Shown: positions 32,582-45,500 of the stretch, one piece after another | How positions within the stretch are numbered: the first letter of the stretch is position 1 | Layout of the letters: each line of letters opens with the position of its first letter | Made by a program: the position numbers and the translations under genes | Source of the DNA: Prosapia bicincta | Taxonomy: Eukaryota; Arthropoda; Insecta; Hemiptera; Cercopidae | Direction of reading: 5' to 3' | Assembly: GCA_036971475.1 (NCBI GenBank) | Contig: JBAIZL010000006.1 | Span: 139,962,231 to 140,026,230, forward strand | DNA: 64,000 nt | The notes under the pieces: model-generated | What the model saw: the letters and a program-made list of their open reading frames with translations, nothing else | Database searches by the model: none | Told to the model about the DNA's origin: nothing

Positions 32582-34440
32582 ATGAAACAACGTACTAACA
32601 GAACCAACTTAACATACTTGGCCCTAACCTTTTCTCAGATTGGTCTCTGTGTTCACTTAATGAAACAACGTACTAACAGAACCAACTTAACATACTTGGC
32701 CCTAACCTTTTCTCAAATTGTCCTCTAAGTTCACTTGATGAAACAACGTACTAACAGAACCAACTTAACATACTTGGCCCTAACCTTTTCTCAAATTGTC
32801 TTCTGTGCTCACTTGATGAAACAACGTACTAACAGAACCAACTTACCATACTTCGCCCTAACCTTTTCTCAGATTGTCCTCTGTGTTCACTTGATGAAAC
32901 AACGTACTAACAGAACCAACTTAACATACTTGGCAATAACCTTTTCTCAGATTGTCCTCTGTGTTCACTTGATGAAACAACGTACTAACAGAACCAACTT
33001 ACCATACTTCGCCCTAACCTTTTCTCAGATTGTCCTCTGTGTTCACTTGATGAAACAACGTACTAACAGAACCAACTTAACATACTTGGCCCTAACCTTT
33101 TCTCAGATTGTCCTCTGTGTTCACTTGATGAAACAACGTACTAACAGAACCAACTTACCATACTTCGCCCTAACCTTTTCTCAGATTGCCCTCTGTGTTC
33201 ACTTGATGAAACAACGTACTAACAGAACCAACTTAACATACTTGGCCCTAACCTTTTCTCAGATTGTCCTCTGTGTTCACTTGATGAAACAACGTACTAA
33301 CAGAACCAACTTAACATACTTGGCCCTAACCTTTTCTCAGATTGTCCTCTGTGTTCACTTGATGAAACAACGTACTAACAGAACCAACTTAACATACTTG
33401 GCCCTAACCTTTTCTCAGATTGTCCTCTGTGTTCACTTGATGAAACAACGTACTAACAGAACCAACTTAACATACTTGGCCCTAACCTTTTCTCAGATTG
33501 TCCTCTGTGTTCACTTGATGAAACAACGTACTAACAGAACCAACTTAACATACTTGGCCCTAACCTTTTCTCAGATTGTCCTCTGTGTTCACTTGATGAA
33601 ACAACGTACTAACAGAACCAACTTAACATACTTGGCCCTAACCTTTTCTCAGATTGTCCTCTGTGTTCACTTGATGAAACAACGTACTAACAGAACCAAC
33701 TTACCATACTTCGCCCTAACCTTTTCTCAGATTGCCCTCTGTGTTCACTTGATGAAACAACGTACTAACAGAACCAACTTAACATACTTGGCCCTAACCT
33801 TTTCTCAGATTGCCCTCTGTGTTCACTTGATGAAACAACGTACTAACAGAACCAACTTACCATACTTCGCCCTAACCTTTTCTCAGATTGTCCTCTGTGT
33901 TCACTTGATGAAACAACGTACTAACAGAACCAACTTAACATACTTGGCCCTAACCTTTTCTCAGATTGTCCTCTGTGTTCACTTGATGAAACAACGTACT
34001 AACAGAACCAACTTAACATACTTGGCCCTAACCTTTTCTCAAATTGCCCTCTGTGTTCACTTGATGAAACAACGTACTAAACGAAGCAACCTAACATACT
34101 TCGCCCTAACCTTTCCTCAGAGTGTTCATTGCGTTCCCTTAATGAAACCATACGCAACATAAGAGAACCCAATTTACATACTTAGCCTTAACCTTTAATA
34201 AGATTGTCCTCTGTTTTCACTTGATGAAATAACGTAGCAACAGAACCAACTTAACATACTTAGCCCTAACGTTAACTCAGATTGTCCTCTGTGCTTACTT
34301 AATGAAACCATATACATATACAACATACGAGTAAAAGAACCCAATTTACATACTTCACCCTAATCTCTACACAGATTGTTCTCTATATTCAGATGATAAA
34401 ACCATATCACAGCATCCGCTCCACATACTCCACCTTTCAC

Positions 34441-35192
34441 TTTTTTCCGAAAGGTAAAAGATTTTTAAATTTAAAAAATATATGGTCTAATTACGTTAGA
34501 CAAAATTAGCATGACTTCGATTTTATAAATACTCAAAATTACACTTTAAACGAAGAAAGTTATTGTAATGTAGCAACCACAAATAATGTTTGAAATTTAC
34601 GTTAATTATCGTCATGCTAACATAACCTTACTTTACAATCTCTATTCAGTATCATGCAATTCTGTAAGAATTACCGTACTATCTTACACCACTTTCATAT
34701 ATTAATTTACACTATTTTACAGATATATTAAAATATAGGTAAAAAGTATTTGTTTTCAGAAAGGTTTCATTATAAAAAGAAATAATAAGTTTGCTAACAT
34801 CAAGTAAAGTAAACTAAACAATTGCTGGAGCGAAGCAGTAAAACCAACTGGTACATTTTTTCTTGTGTGGATGGCTACTTATATCAATTTAGGGCATGAC
34901 GTATCTTTTTTTTTTGTTACAATAAATTCCTTTTTTGACATAACTATATAAAGCCATAACATATACGGTTGGAACAGTTTTGGTGGAATAACAAAATATA
35001 TCATAATTTTCGTAACGTAAGCTAACCGCTTTCTCCACTTAACGGTAACGTAGTCCACTTATGTCTTAACCAAAATATCCTATCAGAATATTTTGTTGAT
35101 AAATTGTAAGTCAGATATAAAATGTTTTATAGAAAAATTAAAAAAAAAACAGTTTATATAGTTCATGTGTTTGTGTATTGAGATAATGTGTG
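34441..35192. other. AT-rich intergenic DNA
   Basis: Nothing recognised apart from short A and T runs. Confidence 0.6.
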
Positions 35193-35194
35193 TA

Positions 35195-35669
35195 CAGTAA
35201 ACTCTCTATAATCCGGCCTTTCCCCTATCAGGCCCCTACAGTAATCCGGCGTTTTCGTCAAGGACGGAACTGAATGAGTACCTTCGCGCCTTGTAGTTGT
35301 GCAGCTCGTGATATACAAACGATTTCGAGTCGTATGTTGTTGCAGTAGTTATGTACTGTCATTGTTACTATAGTGCAAGTGAAAAATGTTGCATTGTAAA
35401 CGGAAACATATTAAAATTTTTGTTTTTACCGTTAAAGATAAGGTAATCTTTAATTTTAACTTACGGATTAGTACATTCATTCTCGTTTTATCATTTCGAT
35501 TAGTGACACTACTACTTTCCTATGTTTTCTTTATTTTTTGGCAATACGTTACTTATAAATATATGTCAATGCTTATTGTGTTTTTAATGGACCCTTCAGT
35601 AAATCCTGCGTTTTCAGTAGTCCGGCATCATCAAAACCCCATATCTGCCGGATAACCGAGGTTTTACTG
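35195..35669. mobile_element. pogo/Tigger-type MITE
   Basis: A 475-bp element starting CAGTAAACTCTCTATAATCC at 35,195. It ends with the inverse of CAGTAAAACCTCGGTTATCC at 35,669 and is flanked by TA (35,193-35,194 and 35,670-35,671). TCCGGC motifs lie near both ends. It shares its termini type with the element at 9103-10240. The 89-codon frame inside (35,386-35,655) has no transposase motif, so this is a non-autonomous copy. Confidence 0.85.
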
Positions 35670-35671
35670 TA

Positions 35672-38600
35672 ATATTTTCACATTCTCCATAACAATCTCA
35701 AAGACAACAATACTGGTAGTTGGAATAGAAGGAAATTACAGAATCGCGTGAACAGTGTATTTTACGTAATAGCCTACACGCTTCCACAATTGTATGTTTT
35801 AGTCCTTAGTTTTTCTTTTTTTTTAGCTTAACTTGTATAATTCAGTTATTTTCTGTGATTTTTTCAAATCATTTTAGTTTCTGTATTGAAAATCTTTATT
35901 TTTACAGATTTCTTTTAATTAAACAAGTAACCATATTTTTAAAAGCCTCATTTTGTTAAAACTGTAGGCCTATGACAGAAAATCAAATTTTCCTTTTATA
36001 ATATAAAATATTACACTAAAAACAATTACTGTAAACATATTATTGTTTGTAATTGCAGGCATCTGTATATTAGACTACATTTTTGCAAATATTTCGAACG
36101 CTTGAAACTGTCCGAGCTGAAACTGAGACAAATTTACCAAAACAGCCGTCCTCGTGTTGTTATACAACAAACATTTATAAATAGTATCCTACTGTTAGAA
36201 AAATTTATATTATTATAAGTTTAAAAGTGTTAAAGCTAGTGTCTGAACCTAAAGATAGACAAAGAATGATGATGCATGATGTTTTTAATTTTTCAGAAAT
36301 AAGCCTGCAAAGCAGACTCTAGAGTTCCGCAATAAACACAGCTTCAGATTCAATATAAAAGTTAAAATCAATTAATCTTGTCAAAGTTCGAGAAACTCAC
36401 CGCATACAATATTCTCCCAAATATTTTCATTTGGAAACATGGGTTATCTCTTGACGCCGATCAAGCTGTTTCTCCATATTGCCCATGAAGGATATTTGTG
36501 AGAACTGGTAATCTTCATCTTCTCAAAGTTCCAATAATCCAATTGTATGGTGAATCTGTCCTGGATTTTAAATGTTAAATTAAATTCGTGTTCTATAATA
36601 AAATCTGTCCCGAATGAAGTCATTTGAAACAACCATTATATTGTTTTAAGTGTTCTCTCAGAAAATGTATCGCTTCTGATGTTTGTCTCGTCACGAAGCA
36701 ATGGTTCAGGTGGCGGAGACAATAATGGTAATTTCATTTTTCCATTAAGGCAGCACAATCCAACAAACTTCAATACGCCACAGTGTTAGCAGAAAATATT
36801 CATTTGACCAATACTAACGAAAGGATGAGAGCTAAAATCAATTTTGTTATCGTATAGAAATGTTGCTCTATTTAAATTAACACTTGGAGCATTTTTTTTC
36901 TAGCGATTCGAAGATTATCTCGTTGTTGATCTGTGATATGTCGAAGATTTCTCATTTCCGACCGAGCAGTTTCAAGTAAACTTTTATCAAAAACCAAATA
37001 TACCACGCATGAGAGTATAAAATTAACCATAATGTAGGTAAGCATAGGAAGAAATTAAAACTTTTTTATTTAACGTGTTACATGAACTGTAGTTAAACCA
37101 TGTAAATAAATACATACTGAAACGGTCTGAATCAACGTTTCAATTAAGAAATTATTAATTTCCTATTGTTTAATTAACAATTTTAATATTTGAATAATAA
37201 GGTTTTAATTTATGGTATAATAAACATAGTAAAGAGTCAAGAAGTCAGTAAAATTTTGAATAAGTATTATTAAGACAAATTATAAATTATAATAGCATGA
37301 AACTGTAATAACTAACTAAATTTGACAAACGAGAGTGGAGTGAAAAATTTCTAAGTGCCGAAAAATGCTAACTTTAGAACTAGGCCATGTAGAACTATCA
37401 TTGACATTTTGAAATGACCAGAAAAATCCATAATAAACAATGATGAAAACAGAATTTGAAAAACTCAAATAACAAAAAAGTTACAGCCATTTTAAAATAT
37501 TAGACATTTTTCAGTGTTCTAAAACAGATAACAAAATTATGCAGGTTAAAACTGATACGTTGTCCAACCCGCCTGTACAAGAAACAAGCAGGGAGATAGC
37601 GACGAGCTTAGAGCAGAGGGGAAGGGTTACATAGCCGCAATAAATACAGGAACTGAAGGACCTGTAAGGCAGTCTGTAAAACTTTTTAATACGAGGTGCT
37701 AACGGTCATAATGTCGGTCAGCGCCTAGGACAACCACCATAAGGCCAGATGGGACCAAAATAGCCACGTTTCTGCCGTCTACTTCCATCTATGGATGAGG
37801 GCTTCAGACTCAGCCTGCAGGACGCGGAAATGGAGAAGGACTTCCATCGACTAACCAGGGATGGCAACTTCCGATGTCCAGGGACCAGGGAATCCAGACG
37901 AGAGGACTCTAGGACCGGCAGGGAAACCCTTGGCAAGTCATTTTCTCTATTATATATAAATTAACGTCAAATTTAGTCAGTTAAATTTATTAAATTCAAA
38001 TTAACAATAAACTTAGACAATGACTTCATTCTATGTTGAAAAATTAAATAAATCTTAAAAGTAATAAAATTAATTAGTATAACAAAAATGTTTAAATAAT
38101 GAATAATAAATATTAAGTTTACAAAGTGGTTTTAGCCATAAGCCAATCATTTTCAAGAAGACCAGATTTATTGAACCATATAAATTTTAAAATTATTTAT
38201 AATAAAATGTGAATTTACCAATTCAATCTTGAAATAAGAAGATAAAAGCATTTATTATGTTAAATTTGCAAATAATTTTGTTTAAAAATGTGTAAATGTA
38301 ATTAATGAATTATATATGAAATGTAGGATACAAATATGTGAAAAATAACGAACTTTTAATTAATAATTTCAGCAGATAAAGAGAGATCTAAATGTGTTTT
38401 ATTTGAAAAGAAAATTATTTTAGTTTAAAATCAGTAATTAAATGCATTATAAAAACTTACAGTATTTGAATTTATCCTGTGTTGAACAACCAATAAAAAC
38501 TTTTAGTTTTTTCCAACTGATAAATAATGATTATAAAATCAAAGTACAGTTTTAATTAAATTTCATTAATTAATAAATATATAAAATTCAGAACCTAATG

Positions 38601-39100
38601 TTTCTTCAAACGAGTTCTCTCCTGAGAACAATTTTATTGAGCTATTCTAAAAATTAGTTGGTTTTTTGTATTGAATCCCAGAGACGATGTCTACTGGCAG
38701 ATCATGTTTAAAGAACACAGGAGCCTTTTAAAATAGGTATCTTAAACATGATCATATTTTGCACGTCCCCTTGCTGTGCCTGCAGATCTCATGAAGTGGT
38801 AAGATTCTTTGAAAATTTTGTGTGTTCATATAAATGTTGTTTCTTTCCAGCTGACTATTTTATTGACATTTGTGACTAAATACAGACCCAACAAACCTGC
38901 CAACCAACTTAGGGGAGGTCATACAAACGTTAAGGTAGAAGTCAGCGGGAATAGGCTTGCATTTGGGCATGGTACATTACGCGGGAACACAAGACAAAAT
39001 TTAGGGATTTTAACACGGTACACAAAACTGTGTGAGCAGCAGATATATAAATATATAATAAATATGTAATTGTGCAACAAAACAAAACCGAAGCGGACCC
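35672..39100. other. AT-rich intergenic DNA with a GC-richer block
   Basis: Largely featureless. The block at about 37,555-37,940 is distinctly more GC-rich than its surroundings (frame of 72 codons on the minus strand at 37,718-37,936) and could be an unrecognised transposon piece. No family could be named. Confidence 0.5.
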
Positions 39101-39102
39101 AC

Positions 39103-39208
39103 GGGGGGGGGGGGAGTTGCAATACACGATCCGGGTTAAGCTGGAAAACATTTAAGATGTGTGATGTCAGTCTATCTTCTTGGTGGGAGGATTGGCAACC
39201 CCCCCCCC
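39103..39208. repeat. G12 run and C10 run 84 bp apart
   Basis: Twelve G at 39,103-39,114 and ten C at 39,199-39,208. The two runs are complementary and could pair across an 84-bp loop. Confidence 0.85.
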
Positions 39209-39319
39209 AAAAAACCATCTAATAACTTAATGAGCTCAGTCAGAGAAGCAAGGATTAGGTGGCTCCCGTGGTTATTGCACTGTCTGTCTTCTTTAACACT
39301 GCTTCCAGATAAAATACTA

Positions 39320-40850
39320 AACCTGGTATCTTGGTATTAGACTGGGAACAAGCAAGCGCGTTCCCATTTGGAAAGACGTTAGTTTGGTTGGGGTTTCAGA
39401 TAGGATACTGGATCAGGGCTGTTGGTATTAGACTGGTAACAAGCAAGCGCGTTCCCATTTGGAAGGACGTTAGTTTGGTTGGGGCTTCAGATAAGATACT
39501 GGATCAGGACTGTTGTTATTACACTGGTAACAAGGAGGTGAGTTTCCATTTGGAAAGACGTTTGTTTGGTTGGGGCTTCAGATAGGATACTTAATAAGGA
39601 CTGTTGGTATTACACTGGTAACAAGGAGGGGCGTTTCCAATTGGAAGGACGTTAGTTTGGTTAGGATTTCAGATAGGATACTGGATCAGGGCCATTGGTA
39701 ATAGACTGGTAACAAGGAATTGAGTTTCCATTTGGAAAGACGTTTGTTTGGTTGGGGCTTCAGATAGGATACGGGATCAGGACTGTTGGTATTACACTGG
39801 TAACAAGGAGGGGCGTTTCCAATTGGAAGGACGTTAGTTTATTTAGGGTTTCAGATAGGATACTGGATCAGGGCCATTGATATTAGACTGGTAACAAGGA
39901 ATGGCGTTTCCAATTGGAAGGACGTTAGTTTGGTTTGGGTTTCAGATAAGATACTGGATCAGGGCCATTGATATTAGACTAGTAACAAGGAAGTGAGTTT
40001 CCAATTGGAAGGACGTTAGTTTGGTTTGGGTTTCAGATAAGATACTGGATCAGGGCCATTGATATTAGACTAGTAACAAGGAAGTGAGTTTACAATTGGA
40101 AGGACGTTAGTTTGGTTTGGGTTTCAGATAGGGTACTGGATCAGGGCCATTGATATTAGACTGGTAACATGGAATGGCGTTTCCAATTGGAAGGACGTTA
40201 GTTTGGTTTGGGTTTCAGATAAGATACTGGATCAGGGCCATTGATATTAGACTAGTAACAAGGAAGTGAGTTTCCAATTGGAAGGACGTTAGTTTGGTTT
40301 GGGTTTCAGATAGGATACTGGATCAGGGCCATTGATATTAGACTGGTAACAAGGAAGTGAGTTTCCAATTGGAAGGACGTTTGTTTGGTTGGGGCTTCAG
40401 ATAGGATACTGGATCAGGACTGTTGGTATTACACTGGTAACAAAGAGGGGCGTTTCCAATTGGAAGGACGATAGTTTGGTTAGGGCTTCAGATAGGATAC
40501 TGGATCAGGGCCATTGGTATTAGACTAGTAACAAGGAATGGCGTTTCCAATTGGAAGGACGATAGTTTGGTTAGGGCTTCAGATAGGATACTGGATCAGG
40601 GCCATTGATATTAGACTGGTAACAAGGAATGGCGTTTCCAATTGGAAGGACGATAGTTTGGTTAGGGCTTCAGATAGGATACTGGATCAGGGCCATTGGT
40701 ATTAGACTGGTAACAAGGAACTGAGTTTCGATTTGGAAAGACGTTTGTTTGGTTGGGGCTTCAGATAGGATACTGGATCAGGACTGTTGGTATTACACTG
40801 GTAACAAGGAGGGGCGTTTCCAATTGGAAGGACGTTAGTTTGGTTGGGAG
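39320..40850. repeat. 91-bp satellite array, about 17 copies
   Basis: GGTATTAGACTGGTAACAAG then GGCGTTTCCAATTGGAAGGA, CGTTAGTTTGGTTGGGGTTT and CAGATAGGATACTGGATCAG repeats every 91 bp (39,333; 39,424; 39,515). Most monomers contain the perfect 12-bp palindrome TTCCAATTGGAA. The first units read TTCCCATTTGGAAAG instead. GGACTG and GGGCCATTG variants alternate in blocks. The 84-codon frame at 39,331-39,585 is a by-product. Confidence 0.94.
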
Positions 40851-41100
40851 GAGAGAAAATAGTATGTTATGCTAGGGTGGCTTCATTAATTTAACCTGGT
40901 AGCTAATAATGTAATTAACTTGTGCTAGAATACAGAATGGCTTGAGTTTAATTTTCTGACCCAAAGAGATTAGGTTGGGCACTATACCTTATATTAATTT
41001 ATTCTAGATGTTAATCAACTATTACCTAGTCATATAAAAAACTGTCAAATGTCCACTTTATGCTCCATCTCCTCATTTAAACGACAGTGACGTTAAAGAT
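40851..41100. other. spacer
   Basis: AT-rich, no feature recognised. Confidence 0.55.
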
Positions 41101-41395
41101 ATGCGTAGCCACCACTTGCTGTTTACCAACAGAATACCTCCAAGAACGGACGTTATCCTTCATTCCTCCCTGATGGTTGCGATCCACACTTCTTTTTACT
41201 TTTTAGATTTTAAGCATATAGTATATGGATTATTGTTCTTTAGTTGCCTCGTTTGCTTTTACATTTTTAGATACTCCAGGCACCCAGCAAAGTGTCACCC
41301 AAACACTCCAGGTAATATACGTCTATGTAGAGCCCTTGAATAGCTCGAAGCGCACTTTTGGAGTCCGAACATATAAGGTAATGCAGATATGCATT
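41101..41395 (-). pseudogene. LINE RNase H fragment (internally deleted)
   Basis: The minus strand at 41,391-41,341 reads HYLICSDSKSALRAIQGL, the RNase H segment around the second Asp. In a neighbouring frame at about 41,305-41,265 it reads GVWVTLCWVPG, the histidine-loop approach. The part between them is shortened compared with copy 1 (13,340-13,500). Further along, 41,101-41,180 aligns with the post-RNase H region of the other copies (plus-strand GTAGCCACCACTT and GTTATCCTTCATTCC). It is the same LINE family as at 12.9-16.7 kb, much decayed. Confidence 0.7.
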
Positions 41396-42590
41396 GGGCC
41401 TATATGTTAATCCCTTGTGTAGCAAGAATAGAATACGAAGCATGAAATGGAATAAATATGGGAAAAGGTAGAAAATTATGGCTAGTCTGAGAAAGTACAG
41501 CCAGACTCTATCGAAATCACAGAAAAATGTCACCAGCTAGTTACATGTCATTTACATTAATGTCTTTCCTTCGTTCCCACTATTCTTAAAATCTGTGCTC
41601 TGTGACTATTCAATCCGTACGCTATCGCTTTAGAGAAGAACAAAATCTGTATCAGTTTCCTTAACTAGACAAAATGGCGACGTATTATTTTTTTAAATAT
41701 TTTTAGAGGTCATCATAAAGTGTTTCAAGACGTACAAAATATACAAACTATAAAAACAAATTTCAGAATTTTTTGAAAAAGATGTTAATAATTTTGTTAC
41801 ATAATATTAGATGTCAAAGACGGTGGGAAAAGCAGAGAGAGGAGGGTGATTTTTTAAATCAATATTGCGCTCAATCAACACACGAACAACAGCTTCCATA
41901 AGTGTGTCAACAGAATGGAAGGGCCAGGGCTAGCCTTGTCATCAATCACAGCGTGATTTTAATAACGAAGGTACAATAGTTGGCCCCACTTCCACCACCT
42001 AATATTTGCAGCACATAAATTTGCGGGATATTACAAGAATGAGTGCAATTCGAGTCGAGGGAGAAGACGGAGGGGGCCGGCCTCATAAATATATGACAGT
42101 GATAACATTTGTAAAGGCCTTTTATTTCGTCGTATATACGAAAAAGACAAGGTTATTGCGAGAGAGGGAGAATTATTTATCATCGAAATTCCAAGAGAAA
42201 GAGAATGGTAGAGGGGAGAGGTGGGTTACTCGAGAGCATAATAACAGGTCGCCACGTTAGGAAACAAATTGGAAACTGTTAACTAAATCCGATACAGTTT
42301 TACTTGTCCCCGTACCGCTGATTTAATGTTTGCAAACTGTTTCAATTGAAAAAGGCAATCTTACGTGTGGGGGATAAAACGGCTTCATAAACAAAATGTA
42401 CCAAGACAAAGCGTCGAATACTGCCGCTATATCAAAATGCGCCTGAAACTCTACCAGGTTGTTGCGTTCACAAATTGTAATGGAATTATAACTCCCAGAA
42501 CTAGGAAATGGGGTCGCGTACCTGACTCAGACATGCTAACTCATAGAGAAGTATCTCCCCTTATCCGATTATTTCATTGACCAAAAAACA
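41396..42590. other. intergenic DNA
   Basis: No gene recognised. Purine-rich patches occur around 41,815-41,850 and 42,150-42,225. Confidence 0.5.
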
Positions 42591-42591
42591 A

Positions 42592-45500
42592 AATGCCAAA
42601 TTCTACACATTATCCAAAGCATCTAACTAAACTAATTAACAATCATCGCCCGTCAGCCAGATCTGTCATTCAAAAAACGTCATCCTACGAATACTAAACT
42701 CGCATTTAGATTCTACACATTATCCAAAGAATCTAACGAGTTAACATTCATCGACCGTCAGACAGATCTGACACCCAAAAAACCTCATCCTAAGAATACT
42801 AAATTCGCATTTAGATTCTACACATTATCCAAAGAATCTAACGAGTTAACATTCATCGACCGTCAGACAGATCTGACACTCAAAAAACCTCATCCTAAGA
42901 ATACTAAAATCGCAATTAAATTTTACACATTATCCAAAGAATCTAACGAGTTAACAATCATCGACCGTCAGTCAGACCTGTCTTTCAAAAAACGTCATCC
43001 TACGAATGCTTAACTCGCATTTAAATTCTACACATTATCCAAAGAATCTAACGAGTTAACAATCATCAACCGTCAGCCAAATCTAGCATTCAAAAAACGT
43101 CATCCTAAGAATATTAAACTCGCATTTAAATTCTACACCTTATCCAAAGAATCTAACCAGTTAACAATCATCGACCGTCAGCTAGATTTGTCATTCAAAA
43201 AACGTCATCCTACGAATACTAAACTCGCATTTAAATTCTACACATTATCCAAAGAATCAAACGAGTTAACAATCATCGAACGTCAGCCAGATCTAGCATT
43301 CAAAAAACGTCATCCTACGAGTACTTAACTCGCATTTAAATTCTACACATTATCCAAAGAATCTATCGGGTTAACAATCATCAACCGTCAGCCAGATCTA
43401 GCATTCAAAAAATGTCATCCTACGAGTACTTAACTCGCATTTAAATTCTACACATTATCCAAAGAATCTAACGAGTTAACAATCATCAACCGTCAGCCAA
43501 ATCTAGCATTCAAAAAACGTCATCCTAAGAATATTAAACTCGCATTCAAATTCTACACCTTATCCAAAGAATCTAACCAGTTAACAATCATCGACCGTCA
43601 GCTAGATTTGTCATTCAAAAAACGTCATCCTACGAGTACTTAACTCGCATTTAAATTCTACACATTATCCAAAGAATCTATCGAGTTAACAATCGTCGAC
43701 CGTCAGCAAGATCTGTCACTCAAAAATCGTCATCCTACGTATGCTTAACTCGCATTTAAATTCTACACATTATCCAAAGAATCTAACGATTTAACAATCA
43801 TCAACCGTCAGCCAGATCAATCATTCAAAAAACGTCATCCTACGAATACTATACTCGAATTTAAATTCTACACATTATCCAAAGAATCTATCGAGTTAAC
43901 AATCATCGAACGTCAGCCAGATCTGTCATTCAAAAAACGTCATCCTACGAATACTATACTCGAATTTAAATTCTACACATTATCCAAAGAATCTATCGAG
44001 TTAACAATCGTCGACCGTCAGCAAGATCTGTCACTCAAAAATCGTCATCCTACGTACGCTTAACTCGCATTTAAATTCTACACATTATCCAAAGAATGTA
44101 ACGATTTAACAATCATCAACCGTCAGCCAGATCTAGCATTCAAAAAACGTCATCCTACGAATACTATACTCGAATTTAAATTCTACACATTATCCAAAGA
44201 ATCTATCGAGTTAACAATCGTCGACCGTCAGCAAGATCTGTCACTCAAAAATCGTCATCCTACGTATGCTTAACTCGAATTTAAATTCTACACATTATCC
44301 AAAGAATCTAACGATTTAACAATCATCAACCGTCAGCCAGATCAATCATTCAAAAAACGTCATCCTACGAATACTATACTCGAATTTAAATTCTACACAT
44401 TATCCAAAGAATCTATCGAGTTAACAATCGTCGACCGTCAGCAAGATCTGTCACTCAAAAATCGTCATCCTACGTATGCTTAACTCGAATTTAAATTCTA
44501 CATATTATCCAAAGAATGTAACGATTTAACAATCATCAACCGTCAGCCAGATCTAGCATTCAAAAAACGTCATCCTACGAATACTATACTCGAATTTAAA
44601 TTCTACATATTATCCAAAGAAATTTAACAATCATCAATCGTCAGTCAGATCTGTCATTCAAAAAACGTCATCCTACGAATACTAAACTCGCATTTAGATT
44701 CTACACATTATCCAAAGAATCTAACGAGTTAACAATCGTCGACCGTCAGCCAGATCTGTCATTCAAAAAACGTCATCCATCGAATACTTAACTCGCATTT
44801 AAATTCTACACATTATCCAAAGAATCTAACGAGTTAACAATCGTCGCCCGTCAGCCAGATCTGTCATTCAAAAAACCTCATCCTACGAATACTAAACTCG
44901 CATTTAGATTCTACACATTATCCAAAGAATCTAACGAGTTAACAATCGTCGACCGTCAGCCAGATCTGTCATTCAAAAAACGTCATCCATCGAATACTTA
45001 ACTCGCATTTAAATTCTACACATTATCCAAAGAATCTAACGAGTTAACAATCGTCGCCCGTCAGCCAGATCTGTCATTCAAAAAACCTCATCCTACGAAT
45101 ACTAAACTCGCATTTAGATTCTACACATTATCCAAAGAATCTAACGAGTTAACAATCGTCGCCCGTCAGCCAGATCTGTCATTCAAAAAACCTCATCCTA
45201 CGAATACTAAACTCGCATTTAGATTCTACACATTATCCAAAGAATCTAACGAGTTAACAATCGTCGCCCGTCAGCCAGATCTGTCATTCAAAAAACCTCA
45301 TCCTACGAATACTAAACTCGCATTTAGATTCTACACATTATCCAAAGAATCTAACGAGTTAACAATCGTCGACCGTCAACCAGATTTGTCACTCAAAAAA
45401 CGTCATCCATCGAATACTTAACTCGCATTTAAATTCTACACATTATCCAAAGAATCTAACGAGTTAACAATCGTCGCCCGTCAGCCAGATCTGTCATTCA

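Larger units (their letters stand above)
23971..34440. repeat. 78-bp satellite array, about 130 monomers, with 60-bp edge units and nested higher-order repeats
   Basis: The core monomer (AACTTAACATACTTGGCAAT, AACCTATTCTCAGATTGTCC, TCTGTGTTCACTTGATGAAA, CAACGTACTAACAGAACC) is 78 bp. The left edge (23,971-24,400) has related units of about 60 bp. The edges at 24,400-24,700 and 34,080-34,180 share the variant with TTCATTGCGTTCCCTTAA and CATAAGAGAACCCA. Because 78 is 26 codons, one plus-strand frame stays open for up to 871 codons (28,649-31,264) and several minus-strand frames stay open too. Units of 77 bp at 31,230-32,580 break the frame. There is no start-site context, splicing or non-repetitive domain, so I treat the frames as by-products. 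The right third (32,735-34,080) is dominated by the GGCCCTAACCTTTTC variant. Confidence 0.96.

Noticed and set aside
23971..34440. CCTAACC in the 78-bp satellite as insect telomere (TTAGG) repeat
   Set aside because: The motif occurs at most once per 78-bp unit and is not tandem, so it is not telomeric.
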